From Arthrobacter sp. MA-N2 (GTDB lineage: Bacteria > Actinomycetota > Actinomycetes > Actinomycetales > Micrococcaceae), in assembly GCF_000517125.1 (NCBI RefSeq), contig NZ_KI912155.1:827179-891178 (forward strand): 64,000 bases of DNA. Reading direction: 5' to 3'. Position numbers and translations under genes: made by a program. Below, in pieces: positions 17,160-25,519 of this stretch (positions are counted from its first letter, which is position 1; every line of letters begins with the position of its first letter). A model generated the notes under the pieces. That model did not search any database and was not told the DNA's origin. It worked only from the letters and a program-made list of their open reading frames with translations.

Positions 17160-17771
17160 ATGGCCAGCATGCCTAGTGAAACAGCAACCAAGCGGGGACG
17201 CCCCGGATACGACCAGCAATCTGTGCTGCTCATCGCCGTCGACGTCTTCAACCGCCACGGTTACGACGCCACATCCATGGGCATCCTGGCCGAAAACCTC
17301 GGGATCTCGAAGTCGGCCATCTACCACCACGTGCCGTCCAAGGGCGATCTCCTCAAGCTCGCCCTCGAGCACGCCTTGGGTGGGCTCGAGGGCATCCTGG
17401 AGCAGCCCGAGGCTGTTACCGGGGCAGCCGACGCACGCCTGGAGTTCGTGCTGCGGCAGACCATCGCCGTGTTGGTGGAGCGGCTCCCGTTCGTCACGCT
17501 GCTCCTGCGGCTCCGCGGCAACACGGACATCGAGCGCGATGCCTTGGAACGGCGTCGTACCTTCGACCACAAGGTGGCTGCGCTGATTTCGGCTGCCCGC
17601 GAAGAAGGCTCCCTCCGCCAGGACATCGATCCCCGCACCGTAACCCGGCTCCTGTTCGGTACGATCAACTCGATCGTGGAATGGTACAAACCGGGCGGAT
17701 CACTCTCCCCGGAGCGCCTCGCCGACGACGTCATCACCATGGCGTTCGACGGCCTGCACGCCTCGGCGTAG
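17160..17771 (+). CDS. paaR: TetR-family regulator PaaR
   Basis: This 203-residue TetR-type repressor carries the N-terminal helix-turn-helix at about 22-65 (RHGYDATSMGILAENLGISK, then SAIYHHVPSKGDLL). The ligand domain continues with LRLRGNTDIERDALERRR. In actinobacteria PaaR represses paa genes until phenylacetyl-CoA binds it. Its position directly after paaK and the matching operators at four promoters support this identity. The first ATG at 17160 is used; a second ATG at 17169 is possible. Confidence 0.9.
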   Translation: MASMPSETATKRGRPGYDQQSVLLIAVDVFNRHGYDATSMGILAENLGISKSAIYHHVPSKGDLLKLALEHALGGLEGILEQPEAVTGAADARLEFVLRQTIAVLVERLPFVTLLLRLRGNTDIERDALERRRTFDHKVAALISAAREEGSLRQDIDPRTVTRLLFGTINSIVEWYKPGGSLSPERLADDVITMAFDGLHASA

Positions 17772-17796
17772 CCCTCTCCAGCCTGCCCCTCCTCCC

Positions 17797-17822
17797 CCGA
17801 CGCTCGCTCACCTATATGGCCA
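17797..17822. repeat. CTCGCTCA repeat
   Basis: CCGACGCTCGCTCACCTATA is followed within ten bases by the terminator hairpin. The same repeat-plus-terminator arrangement recurs at 45.8 kb, including the intervening GCCA-ATGAC bases. Confidence 0.65.
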
Positions 17823-17827
17823 GATGA

Positions 17828-17865
17828 CAGAACCCTCCCTCACTAAAAAGTGAAGGAGGGTTCTG
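17828..17865. terminator. Bidirectional terminator between paaR and VOC gene
   Basis: CAGAACCCTCC...TCACT and AGTGA...GGAGGGTTCTG form a long stem with an A-rich loop between two converging genes. Confidence 0.8.
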
Positions 17866-17893
17866 CGTGGTTGATGCGTGTTCTTTTAGCGGA

Positions 17894-18301
17894 TCAGAGC
17901 TGATATTCGGCCTGGGTGCCCAGGTTTTCATGGACGCACAGAACATTGTTTTCCGTGTCCATGAACCAAGCGCACTTTTCCGCGTCGGTTGTACAAATGT
18001 GGTGTTCGGTCTTGAGGTCCGGAAGGTCGTAGTCCCGGAATTCGACGCCGCTCGCCTCCATTTCCTCGACTGTCCGCTCGATGTCGCTGACTTCAAAGGA
18101 AAGGGCAGTGTGCGACGAGTGCATCCCGTCCTTGATGGGGATCAACTGCAGCATGGGACCGCCGTCGATGCCGAACAAATCATTTCCATCCCATGTCATG
18201 CCGCGATGCGGGAGACCGAGTTTCTCAGCGTAAAAGCTGCGAGCTCGAGCGACGTCATCGACTGGCAAGACGGTTGTGGCTGTTCTGAGAGCTAGGTTCA
18301 T
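17894..18301 (-). CDS. VOC (glyoxalase/bleomycin resistance) family protein
   Basis: This 135-residue protein has two beta-alpha-beta-beta-beta halves of the vicinal oxygen chelate fold. The first is TVLPVDDVARARSFYAEKLGL; the second runs from ALSFEVSDIERTVEEMEASG to WFMDTENNVLCVHENLG. The family includes dioxygenases, isomerases and drug-binding proteins, and the substrate cannot be inferred. AGGAGG precedes the ATG. It converges on paaR and is divergent from the GYD gene. Confidence 0.9.
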   Translation of the reverse strand: MNLALRTATTVLPVDDVARARSFYAEKLGLPHRGMTWDGNDLFGIDGGPMLQLIPIKDGMHSSHTALSFEVSDIERTVEEMEASGVEFRDYDLPDLKTEHHICTTDAEKCAWFMDTENNVLCVHENLGTQAEYQL

Positions 18302-18510
18302 TTCGCCACCTCCTACGCAAAAAATCTTACGCCGGATGGGATTGGAAAGACCTTCTGAGCGCGCGTCAGCGTAGACCGTTGTCAGGGCGAGGACCTCGGC
18401 CTACTATGTGCACAGCCCCTCGCAGGGGAACAACTCCGGGACCTTCCCTCAATGGGTGATGGGAGCACCTTAGGAGGCCCGAGTCCTGGACATCACGGGA
18501 CGGGAAGACA

Positions 18511-18831
18511 ATGACCAAATATCTATTCGAAGCAAACTACGTAGGCGACGGAATCACGGGGCTGTTGCGCGAGGGCGGCACCAAGCGCCGCGATGCTGTG
18601 GTCGATGCACTCAAATCCGTAGACGGATCGCTCGAATGTTTCTACTACGCTTTCGGGGAGACCGACGTCGTCGGGGTCTTCGAAATCCCGGACGCGGCTA
18701 GCGCCGCCGCCCTCTCACTCATGATCAATGCGACGGGCGCAGTGCGCCTGCATTTGAAGCCGCTCATGACGGTTGAGGATCTCGACGAAGCTGCCAAGAA
18801 GACCCCGGCATACCGCGCCCCGGGGCAATAG
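18511..18831 (+). CDS. GYD domain protein
   Basis: This 106-residue protein starts MTKYLFEANYVGDGITGLL, the GYD-domain opening, followed by ECFYYAFGETDVVGVFEIPD and a C-terminal TVEDLDEAAKK. It is a small ferredoxin-like alpha/beta domain. The family is widespread in actinobacteria with no settled function. The ATG is preceded by GGGAAGACA. It stands alone; the 210-base upstream gap holds no other gene, and a strong terminator follows. Confidence 0.88.
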   Translation: MTKYLFEANYVGDGITGLLREGGTKRRDAVVDALKSVDGSLECFYYAFGETDVVGVFEIPDAASAAALSLMINATGAVRLHLKPLMTVEDLDEAAKKTPAYRAPGQ

Positions 18832-18845
18832 AACCTCCCAGCACG

Positions 18846-18893
18846 GGGACGCTCCCTCACCAATGAACCAGTTCAAAAGTGAGGGAGCGTCCC
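18846..18893. terminator. Terminator between GYD gene and paaZ
   Basis: A perfect 15-base inverted repeat (GGGACGCTCCCTCAC and its complement) flanks an 18-base loop between converging genes. The arm resembles the CTCGCTCA repeat unit. Confidence 0.8.
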
Positions 18894-18909
18894 ATCAGAA
18901 AACCACAAA

Positions 18910-18924
18910 CGTGAGCGAGCGTTA
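18910..18924. repeat. CTCGCTCA repeat, inverted copy at the paaZ stop
   Basis: CGTGAGCGAGCGTTA abuts the end of paaZ, whose stop codon lies at 18922-18924, the last bases of the repeat. Confidence 0.5.
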
Positions 18925-21024
18925 CTTCTCCACGAGGGTCAGGACGTCGTAGGTGGCTACGATCTCGTCGTTCTGGTTGGTGAGGACGGCATCCCAAGCT
19001 ACTTCGCCGTATTCATCAGTTTCGCGCGGGGTGATCTTCTTGGCCGTGAGCGTGACGCGGATCGAATCGCCTGCGGCCACCGGAGTGATGAAGCGCAGGT
19101 TTTCCAGGCCGTAGTTGGCCAGGACGGGGCCCGGAGCGGGTTCCACGAAGAGTCCGGCCGCCCAGCTGAGCAGCAGGTACCCGTGCGCCACGATTCCGGG
19201 GAAGAAGGGGTTGGCTTCGGCCGCTTCCTGGTTGGTGTGGGCGTAGAAGGTGTCCCCGGTGGAGTTGGCGAAGGCAGTGATGTCGTCCAGCGTGACCTGT
19301 CGGAGTTCGGACCGCACTGCGTCTCCGATACGCAAAGTGGCAAGCGTCTTGCGGAACGGGTGCGTTCCTTCCGTCTCCACGGTGAAGTTGCGGTCCGCGC
19401 CGGTGTGCCAGACTCCGGTCACCGCAGTGAGCATGTTCGGTGAACCCTGGATGGCGGTGCGCTGCATGTGGTGCATGACGGAGCGGATACCACCGAGTTC
19501 CTCGCCACCACCGGCGCGGCCCGGGCCGCCGTGAATCAGGTGCGGCACGGGCGAACCATGCCCGGTTGACGACCGGGCGTCCTCGCGGTTGAGCATGAGG
19601 ACGCGTCCGTGGTGCGCAGCGATTCCGGTCACCAATTTGCGTGCAACGGCGGGGTCGTTGGTGCAAACGGAAGCCACCAGGGAGCCGCCACCGCGGGCGG
19701 CGAGGCGGACGGCGTCGTCGAGGTCCGAGTACCCGATCACGGACGATACCGGACCAAAGGCCTCCAGCGAGTGGACAGCGTCCGAGTCCACGTCAGCCCA
19801 GCTCAGCACGACCGGCGACATGAACGCTCCGCCCTCCACGACCCCCACGGTTCCATCCAGCGAGGTGACCGACGGCGAATCGAGCGTCCCGTACGCAAGT
19901 TCGCCACCGGCGTCGAGCATTGACTGGACCGCGGCGCGAACGTCGGCCAGCTGTTCAAGGGACGCGAGGGCGCCCATCGTGACGCCCTCCGCGCGGGGGT
20001 CACCCAGCACGACGCGCTCGTCAACCCGCGCGCCGATGGCGGAGACGACGGCGGACACCAAGTCCTGGGGCACGATGGTGCGGCGAATCGAGGTGCACTT
20101 CTGCCCGGCCTTGACCGTCATTTCGGTGACGACCGACTTGATGAAGGCGTCGAACTCGGGGGTGCCGGGCACGGCGTCGGGCCCCAGGATGGCGGCGTTG
20201 AGGGAGTCGGTTTCCGAGGTGAATCGGACGCCGCCCTGGACCACGTTGACGTGGGACTTCAGCGAGTTGGCGGTGGAAGCGGAACCGGTGAAGGCGAGAA
20301 TGTCGCGGTAGTCGAGGTGGTCCAACAAGGTCCGCGCGGACCCCGAAATAAGCTGCAACGCCCCTTCCGGCAGGATCCCGGACTCCACGATGGCCTTGAC
20401 CGCGGCCGCAGCAACGTAGCCCGTTGGAGTCGCCGGTTTGGCGATGGTGGGCACGCCGGCGAGGAAGGCGGGCGCGAACTTCTCGAGCATGCCCCATACC
20501 GGGAAGTTGAAGGCGTTGATCTGGACGGCGACGCCGGGAATGCGGGTATAAATGTGTTCGCCGGCGAACGAACCATCCTTGGAAAGTACCTCCATGGGAC
20601 CGTCCACTACAACCTGCGAGTTGGGCAGTTCGCGGCGGCCCTTGGAACCGAAGGTGAAGAGCACGCCGATGCCGCCGTCGATGTCGATCATGTTGTCGAT
20701 CTTGGTTGCGCCGGTCTGCGAGGAGGACGCATACAGCTCTTCCCGCCGGCCGTTGAGGTACTGCGCAAGCTCCTTGAGCTTGAGGGCGCGCTGGTGGAAG
20801 GTGAGCTTCCCCAGTTCGCGCTGGCCCACCGTGCGGCCGTAATCGACGACGGCGGCAAGGTCCAGTCCGTCGGTGCTCACGTTGGCCAGGACTTCTCCTG
20901 TGCTGGCGTCACGGACCGGCACCCCGGCTGAGGCGTCGGCGCTGGGGGTCCACCACTCGCCCTTGACGAAACTGGGCACGGTTTCAACAGTTGTGGCTTC
21001 CGGAGCGACTGCGGTAGTGGTCAT
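18922..21024 (-). CDS. paaZ: Bifunctional PaaZ: oxepin-CoA hydrolase / 3-oxo-5,6-dehydrosuberyl-CoA semialdehyde dehydrogenase
   Basis: This 700-residue fusion has an aldehyde dehydrogenase domain (about 15-520) with FTGSAST and catalytic Cys310 in KAGQKCTSIRR. A MaoC-like hydratase domain (about 550-700) carries the Asp591-x4-His596 pair in GDTFYAHTNQ, as in E. coli PaaZ. It opens the oxepin-CoA ring and oxidises the aldehyde in phenylacetate breakdown. The ATG at 21024 begins MTTTAVAPEATT; longer frames run into the promoter. A near-consensus PaaR operator lies at 21080-21100. The ring epoxidase genes paaABCDE are not in this window. Confidence 0.95.
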   Translation of the reverse strand: MTTTAVAPEATTVETVPSFVKGEWWTPSADASAGVPVRDASTGEVLANVSTDGLDLAAVVDYGRTVGQRELGKLTFHQRALKLKELAQYLNGRREELYASSSQTGATKIDNMIDIDGGIGVLFTFGSKGRRELPNSQVVVDGPMEVLSKDGSFAGEHIYTRIPGVAVQINAFNFPVWGMLEKFAPAFLAGVPTIAKPATPTGYVAAAAVKAIVESGILPEGALQLISGSARTLLDHLDYRDILAFTGSASTANSLKSHVNVVQGGVRFTSETDSLNAAILGPDAVPGTPEFDAFIKSVVTEMTVKAGQKCTSIRRTIVPQDLVSAVVSAIGARVDERVVLGDPRAEGVTMGALASLEQLADVRAAVQSMLDAGGELAYGTLDSPSVTSLDGTVGVVEGGAFMSPVVLSWADVDSDAVHSLEAFGPVSSVIGYSDLDDAVRLAARGGGSLVASVCTNDPAVARKLVTGIAAHHGRVLMLNREDARSSTGHGSPVPHLIHGGPGRAGGGEELGGIRSVMHHMQRTAIQGSPNMLTAVTGVWHTGADRNFTVETEGTHPFRKTLATLRIGDAVRSELRQVTLDDITAFANSTGDTFYAHTNQEAAEANPFFPGIVAHGYLLLSWAAGLFVEPAPGPVLANYGLENLRFITPVAAGDSIRVTLTAKKITPRETDEYGEVAWDAVLTNQNDEIVATYDVLTLVEK

Positions 21025-21079
21025 CCTCGACGGGTCCTTCCAAGGCACGGGCACGAAATGGACTGAACGGCCACAATTT

Positions 21080-21100
21080 ACTGACCGGCCGTTCGGTAAT
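21080..21100 (-). promoter_or_regulatory. PaaR-like operator upstream of paaZ
   Basis: ACTGACCGGCCGTTCGGTAA matches the PaaR pattern ACTNACCG-N2-CG-N2-CGGTNA at every fixed position. It is the best copy in the window and sits about 55 bases before paaZ. Confidence 0.8.
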
Positions 21101-21240
21101 ATCCCCAGAATACATGAGAGCCCGGATCTGCACACTAGACGCGTCCTCGGACCGCGCCCTTCCCGACCCTGTTTGCCGCACTTTCGCGCCGGAATGCCGC
21201 GACTCGCCCTGCCGCACGCGCTTTCCGACATCAAAGAAGG

Positions 21241-21990
21241 TCACGACGGCGCCGCTTGGCTTCGCTGATCCGTTCGGCTTCCGAGTTTGGTACAAATGGC
21301 GGTGACTTCGGCCTCGGAGACGCCATGCGCAGTCAGGAAGGCGACGGCATCCAGCGAGTGCGCGAATTCCAAGAGGCTTGCGCTGCGCGAGGCCAACACG
21401 GCTTCCAGCGCATCTTCTTCCAAGTAGGCATCATGGGCATGCGGCGCCCGGTGGTGGCGGTGGCGCTCGTTGATTCCACGCATCCCCTGCTGGTAGCCGC
21501 GTATGATCTCCTCGTCACTGGCGCCGGCGAGATTCTGCAGGATGACTGCGATGATTCCGCTCCGATCCCGTCCCGCCGCGCAATGCACCACCACTCCGCC
21601 GGGTGCCGCGGCGATGGCTCTGAAGACCGTCGCGAGCTTATCCGCGAAGAGCCGGACATAGTCGGCGTAGTGCGCAGGATCTCTCAGGTAAGGACCGAAG
21701 AGGGCAGTGAACTCTTCGTTCGACGGGTCCTCGGTGGGGCAATGGACGATCTGGATACGCGAGGTTACCTCCGCGGAAACCACGGGATCGGCTTCCCTCG
21801 GCTGCCCCTCACTCACGGTGCGCAAGTCGATCACAGTGCGGATGCCGGCGTCGTACATTTGCTGCCATCCTGCATCGGTGAGCCATTCCCGCCGGCCCAT
21901 CCGGTAAAGGCACCCGGCGATGTGCCAGGCGTTCACTGCGCCGTCCCAATGGATGCCCAGCTGCTGGGGGTCGGTCGAGGTCCCATCCAT
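21241..21990 (-). CDS. Tyrosine phosphatase (dual-specificity-like fold)
   Basis: This 249-residue protein carries the C-x5-R phosphatase loop in VVHCAAGRDRSGIIAV (about 134-149). Upstream are NAWHIAGCLYRMGRREWLTD and IRTVIDLRT, typical of the bacterial PtpB/SIW14-like group. A downstream region YLEEDALEAVLASRS is helical. Such enzymes dephosphorylate phosphotyrosine or phosphoinositides; the substrate is unknown. It is one of several genes unrelated to phenylacetate between paaZ and the thiolase operon. Confidence 0.9.
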   Translation of the reverse strand: MDGTSTDPQQLGIHWDGAVNAWHIAGCLYRMGRREWLTDAGWQQMYDAGIRTVIDLRTVSEGQPREADPVVSAEVTSRIQIVHCPTEDPSNEEFTALFGPYLRDPAHYADYVRLFADKLATVFRAIAAAPGGVVVHCAAGRDRSGIIAVILQNLAGASDEEIIRGYQQGMRGINERHRHHRAPHAHDAYLEEDALEAVLASRSASLLEFAHSLDAVAFLTAHGVSEAEVTAICTKLGSRTDQRSQAAPS

Positions 21991-22060
21991 ACCGGACAGC
22001 TAACCACACGAGCCGGAGTGAGTGAAGGCGAAGAAAGCCGTGCTCCCGCCTGGCCGACCG

Positions 22061-22696
22061 TTAGGCGGAGACCAGGGATTTGCTCAGGATGGTCCCGCCG
22101 ACACCGATCAGGACTGTCCCGGATCCACCGGTGATGATCCGATTCACGCGGGGCCGGGCCAATGCCGTGGAGATCTTCCTGAGCGCATGGACCAGCACGA
22201 AGTACCAAGCCAACGCGGTGAGGAGGAAGATGCCCGCCATCAACGCATGCTGCCCCAGTGGGGGAAGCGGTGCGAGATTGAACTGAGGGAAAAGGGACAG
22301 ATAGAACACCGCGACCTTGGGGTTGAGCAGGTTGCTCACCATTCCTTGCAGAAATGGTGAGTTCCCTCGGAACCCAAACCTGGGCGCCGAAGCCGTGGGT
22401 TTACTGTGGGAGCGGCCGAACGCCTCCAGCAATGCGCGGGTCCCCAGATAGAGCAAATACGCAGCGCCGGAGATCCTGATGACGTTTCCGATTACTTCCG
22501 ACGCCCCCAAGAGAGCCGTGACGCCCAGCACAGCGAGAAGGGCGAGGATCGTGTTGCCGACCATGATTCCGAACGCAGTCGACGCCGCCGAGCCGGGCCC
22601 ACGGGGCGCGTTCTTCAGTACAAGGGCAAAATCAGGACCCGGAACGAGGACCACGACGACGCAGGTCAGCACAAAAGCCATCAGTTGTTCGACCAT
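22061..22696 (-). CDS. LysE/RhtB-family amino-acid exporter
   Basis: The ATG at 22696 gives a 211-residue protein that begins directly with the first membrane helix (VEQLMAFVLTCVVVVLVPGP). The family signature VPGPDFALVLKNA is at about 17-29, followed by GIMVGNTILALLAVLG and SNLLNPKVAVFYLSLFPQF. Six membrane helices are expected. It probably exports an amino acid or derivative. Longer upstream frames enter a 66-bp palindrome and are unlikely to be translated. Confidence 0.92.
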   Translation of the reverse strand: MVEQLMAFVLTCVVVVLVPGPDFALVLKNAPRGPGSAASTAFGIMVGNTILALLAVLGVTALLGASEVIGNVIRISGAAYLLYLGTRALLEAFGRSHSKPTASAPRFGFRGNSPFLQGMVSNLLNPKVAVFYLSLFPQFNLAPLPPLGQHALMAGIFLLTALAWYFVLVHALRKISTALARPRVNRIITGGSGTVLIGVGGTILSKSLVSA

Positions 22697-22800
22697 AAGG
22701 GGACTGCTTCCGAAGAATGGATGTGGCTCAGGCCGACTTTCACCGGCCGCCTTCAAAAGTGTAGCCGCACGAGGGGGCGCCCCCATTCCCCTCCGGCCAA

Positions 22801-22866
22801 CCCGACTAACTCGCATTTGTTGTCGTTCTGGGCCCTCATAACGACAACAACTGCCAGCTAGTTGGG
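22801..22866. repeat. 66-bp palindromic repeat, copy 2
   Basis: Between the LysE and acetyltransferase genes. Its loop bases (TTCTGGGCCCTCATAA) are identical to those of the copy at 31701. The terminal CTAGTTGGG supplies the Pro-Asn-stop end of the acetyltransferase. Confidence 0.9.
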
Positions 22867-23457
22867 GGGGCGGGACGCCAGCCGGAACTCGAGGCCGGTA
22901 CGCACGGCGGGCCATTCGTGTTCGAGGATGGAGAACACCACGGTGTCGCGCAGCACTCCGTCCGCAGTTCGGGAGTGGTTCCGGAGCACACCGTCTTGCT
23001 TGGCGCCCAGCCGGGCGATGGCGTGGCGCGACTGGTGGTTGAGCCAGTGCGTACGGAATTCGACGGCGGGGCAGCCGAGGGTTTCGAAAGCGTGGCGGAG
23101 GAGCAGCAGCTTGGAATCGGCGTTGCTGCCGCTGCCGTGTGCGGAGGCGGCGTTCCAGGTGGAGCCGATCTCGACGCGCGGTGTAACGGGGTCGATGTTC
23201 ATGTACGTGGTCATGCCGATGAGCTTGCCGTTCGCCTTCAACCGGGTGGCGAACGGGACCATGGATCCTTGGACCTGCAGCGCGAGGCGTCGTGTGATCT
23301 CAGCGGCCATGCCTTCGGGAGTCGGGACCGGAGTATACCAGAGCTTCCACAGCTCACCGTCTTTGGCGGCATCCACCAAGCCGTCGTGGTGTTCAGAGCT
23401 CAATGGCTCCAGGGTTACGAAGCGACCGTCCAGGGTCACGGGGGCGATGAGAGTCAC
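22858..23457 (-). CDS. GNAT N-acetyltransferase
   Basis: This 199-residue acetyltransferase has the RimJ/RimL-type start VTLDGRFVTLEPLSSEHHDG. GMTTYMNIDPVTPRVEIGSTW is the usual beta4 entry, and HAFETLGCPAVEFRTHWLNHQSRHAIARLGA covers the acetyl-CoA-binding helix and C-terminal part. It lacks a strict Q-x-x-G-x-G/A motif, as many of this subgroup do (AASAHGSGSNADSKLL instead). Its last codons and stop lie in a 66-bp palindrome and another copy lies just before its start, so the gene is bracketed by repeats. Confidence 0.87.
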   Translation of the reverse strand: MTLIAPVTLDGRFVTLEPLSSEHHDGLVDAAKDGELWKLWYTPVPTPEGMAAEITRRLALQVQGSMVPFATRLKANGKLIGMTTYMNIDPVTPRVEIGSTWNAASAHGSGSNADSKLLLLRHAFETLGCPAVEFRTHWLNHQSRHAIARLGAKQDGVLRNHSRTADGVLRDTVVFSILEHEWPAVRTGLEFRLASRPPN

Positions 23458-23474
23458 CCGGCTAGCCTAGCTGA

Positions 23475-23540
23475 CCCAACTGACTCGCATTTGTTGTCGC
23501 TTTGAGGCGTCAAAGCGACAACAAATGCGAGTTAGTTGGG
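23475..23540. repeat. 66-bp palindromic repeat, copy 3
   Basis: The most symmetrical copy: the two 33-base halves differ at only two positions. It lies between the divergent acetyltransferase and DUF559-type genes, so here it is at 5' ends rather than a shared 3' end. Confidence 0.92.
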
Positions 23541-23603
23541 GGTCCGGGAGGGTTGCCTGTGGATAACTCAAAATGGTCCGCCTCGATTTGCAACGATGGG
23601 GCG

Positions 23604-24557
23604 ATGAGGACCCCGCAATCCCTGCCAGCGTCGCTGGCGGTTGCCCCGTTCACCTGTCAAGAAGCGGCCGACGCCGGTGTAAGCCACCGGCGGTTAAGGC
23701 ACCCATCGCTGCACTCGCCAAGCCGCGGCATCAGGATTCCGGGGGCCGCCCCGGTCGAAGGGCAGGCAAAGGACGTCAGTTTGCCGCTGGTCATCCGGCC
23801 CTTCACCGTGGTGACCGAATTTTCCGCAGCATCCCACGCCACGGCCTTCTCGCTATGGCAGTTCCCTGGGTTCCTTCCGGGTGGCGACGATCCACGCATC
23901 CACCTCTCACGCCCGGACACCATGGCTATTCCTCGCCGAACCGGAGTGGTGGGACATGTGGGACAGTTCTTCGACGACGAAATCACGAGCGTTGACGGGC
24001 TTCTGATCACCACCCGCACCCGGACTTGGCTGGATGTTTCCAGGAAAATGAGTATCGATGAGCTGACTGTTGTGGCAGACCATTTGCTGCGGTTCCCACG
24101 GCCCGAGCTCGAAGGGCGCACGGAATCGCACGCGACACGTGAACAACTGGCCGAGATGCTGGATCGGCACAAGGGTACGCCAGGCATCCGGAAAGCGCGC
24201 CTGGCTCTCGAACAGGCACGGATCGGCTCAGACTCCGCCCCCGAAACGCGGCTCCGGCTGGCGCTTGAACGGGACGGCTTGCCCGAACCCCAACTAAACG
24301 CGGTCACCGAACTAAGCGCCGGCGTCGTGCGTCAACCGGATCTGGGCTATCCCGAACACCGTGTGGCAGTCGAATACGACGGCGCAACGCATTCCGAGCC
24401 CGCCCAGGTCGTCCGCGATATCGCCCGCGAAGAGGATTTCAGTCGCGCGGGCTGGCACCTGGTCAGAATCTCCAAACGTCACATGGCGAACGACGCACGA
24501 TCCGCCGTCGCAAAAGTCCGCGCAGCGCTCCTGGACCGAGGCTGGAACCCCAAGTAG
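23604..24557 (+). CDS. DUF559/AbiEi-like protein with Vsr-type endonuclease domain
   Basis: The ATG at 23604 (317 residues) begins MRTPQSLPASLAVAPFTCQE; a frame starting earlier reads through a palindrome. The N-terminal part (SLAVAPFTCQEAADAGVSHR) resembles the winged-helix of AbiEi antitoxins. The C-terminus has LGYPEHRVAVEYDGATH and EDFSRAGWHLVRISKRHM, the PD-(D/E)xK-like core of DUF559/Vsr nucleases. Actinobacteria carry many such proteins; a defence or DNA-repair role is suspected but unproven. The gene is bracketed by two 66-bp palindromes, the second giving the Pro-Lys-stop end. That suggests an accessory insertion. Confidence 0.8.
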   Translation: MRTPQSLPASLAVAPFTCQEAADAGVSHRRLRHPSLHSPSRGIRIPGAAPVEGQAKDVSLPLVIRPFTVVTEFSAASHATAFSLWQFPGFLPGGDDPRIHLSRPDTMAIPRRTGVVGHVGQFFDDEITSVDGLLITTRTRTWLDVSRKMSIDELTVVADHLLRFPRPELEGRTESHATREQLAEMLDRHKGTPGIRKARLALEQARIGSDSAPETRLRLALERDGLPEPQLNAVTELSAGVVRQPDLGYPEHRVAVEYDGATHSEPAQVVRDIAREEDFSRAGWHLVRISKRHMANDARSAVAKVRAALLDRGWNPK

Positions 24558-24614
24558 CTGGCAGTAGGCGTCGTTAACGGGCCTGAAAACGGCAACAAAT
24601 GCGAGCTAGTTGGG
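24549..24614. repeat. 66-bp palindromic repeat, copy 4
   Basis: The most diverged copy (GTAGGCGTCG in place of GTTGTTGTCG on the left arm). Its first bases CCCAAGTAG supply the Lys-stop end of the DUF559-type gene. Confidence 0.85.
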
Positions 24615-24655
24615 CCCGGGGCCGGGGCCTGGGGCGGGGGCGGGGGCGTAAGAAC

Positions 24656-25519
24656 TCACTCAGTCCAGTCGAAGAATCCCTTGCCGGTCTTGCGTCCCAG
24701 TTCGCCGCGGGCAACCTTGTCGCGGAGAATCTGCGGAGGTGCAAAGCGCTCCCCCAGCGTCGACTGCAAGTATTCGGCAATGCCGAGCCGCACGTCCAAG
24801 CCCACGATGTCCGTTGTCTTGAGCGGTCCGGTGGGGTGCTTGTAACCGAGCACCATGGCGGCGTCGATATCCTCAGCCGAGGCAACGCCCTCTTCGACCA
24901 TACGCATCGCCTCCAGAGCGATCGCGACGCCCAGCCGCGAGGACGCAAAGCCAGGGGCGTCATGGACGACGACGGCGGTCTTGCCGAGTGCCTCGGTCCA
25001 CCTTTTCGCCGTGGCAGCGAGCTCGGCCGAGGTCTCCTTGGCGAGGACAACCTCGATGAGCGTGGAAGCCGGAACCGGGTTGAAGAAGTGCAGGCCCACG
25101 AAGTTGGCAGGCCTCCTGAGCTGCGAAGCCAAGCCTGTCACGGAAAGGGACGAAGTGTTGGAAGCCAGGAAGGCATCGGCGGAGAGGTGTTCCTCCACGG
25201 CTTTGAGGGCTGCAACCTTGAGCTTGTAGTCCTCAGGTACGGCTTCCACCACCAGCCCGCAATGGACGAAGGAGCCGTAGTCGGTGGACGTGCTGAACCG
25301 GGACAGCACTTCCTCTGCCGGTTCGTTTAGCGCACCGCGGGCAGCGGACTTGGCCACGGCGTCAGCCACCCGATCTTGCGCACCGGCGGCGGATTCGTGG
25401 TCTCGCTCGACGACCACTACCGTGGCGCCCTTGATCAGGAACGCGTGGGCGATCCCGGCACCCATGCGGCCGCCGCCGAGGACACCAACGACATGTGGGA
25501 TGGAGGGAGCTGCTGTCAT
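24656..25519 (-). CDS. paaH: 3-hydroxyacyl-CoA dehydrogenase
   Basis: This 287-residue NAD-dependent enzyme starts with the dinucleotide site GVLGGGRMGAGIAHAF (about 12-27). SNTSSLSVTGLA and VGLHFFNPVPAS carry the catalytic His, and the C-terminal domain has DAPGFASSRL and GYKHPTGPLKTTDIVGLDV. It oxidises a 3-hydroxyadipyl-CoA-type intermediate if, as context suggests, it is PaaH. Its ATG overlaps the upstream hydratase stop (ATGA), so the two are translationally coupled. A general beta-oxidation role (hbd) cannot be excluded. Confidence 0.9.
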   Translation of the reverse strand: MTAAPSIPHVVGVLGGGRMGAGIAHAFLIKGATVVVVERDHESAAGAQDRVADAVAKSAARGALNEPAEEVLSRFSTSTDYGSFVHCGLVVEAVPEDYKLKVAALKAVEEHLSADAFLASNTSSLSVTGLASQLRRPANFVGLHFFNPVPASTLIEVVLAKETSAELAATAKRWTEALGKTAVVVHDAPGFASSRLGVAIALEAMRMVEEGVASAEDIDAAMVLGYKHPTGPLKTTDIVGLDVRLGIAEYLQSTLGERFAPPQILRDKVARGELGRKTGKGFFDWTE

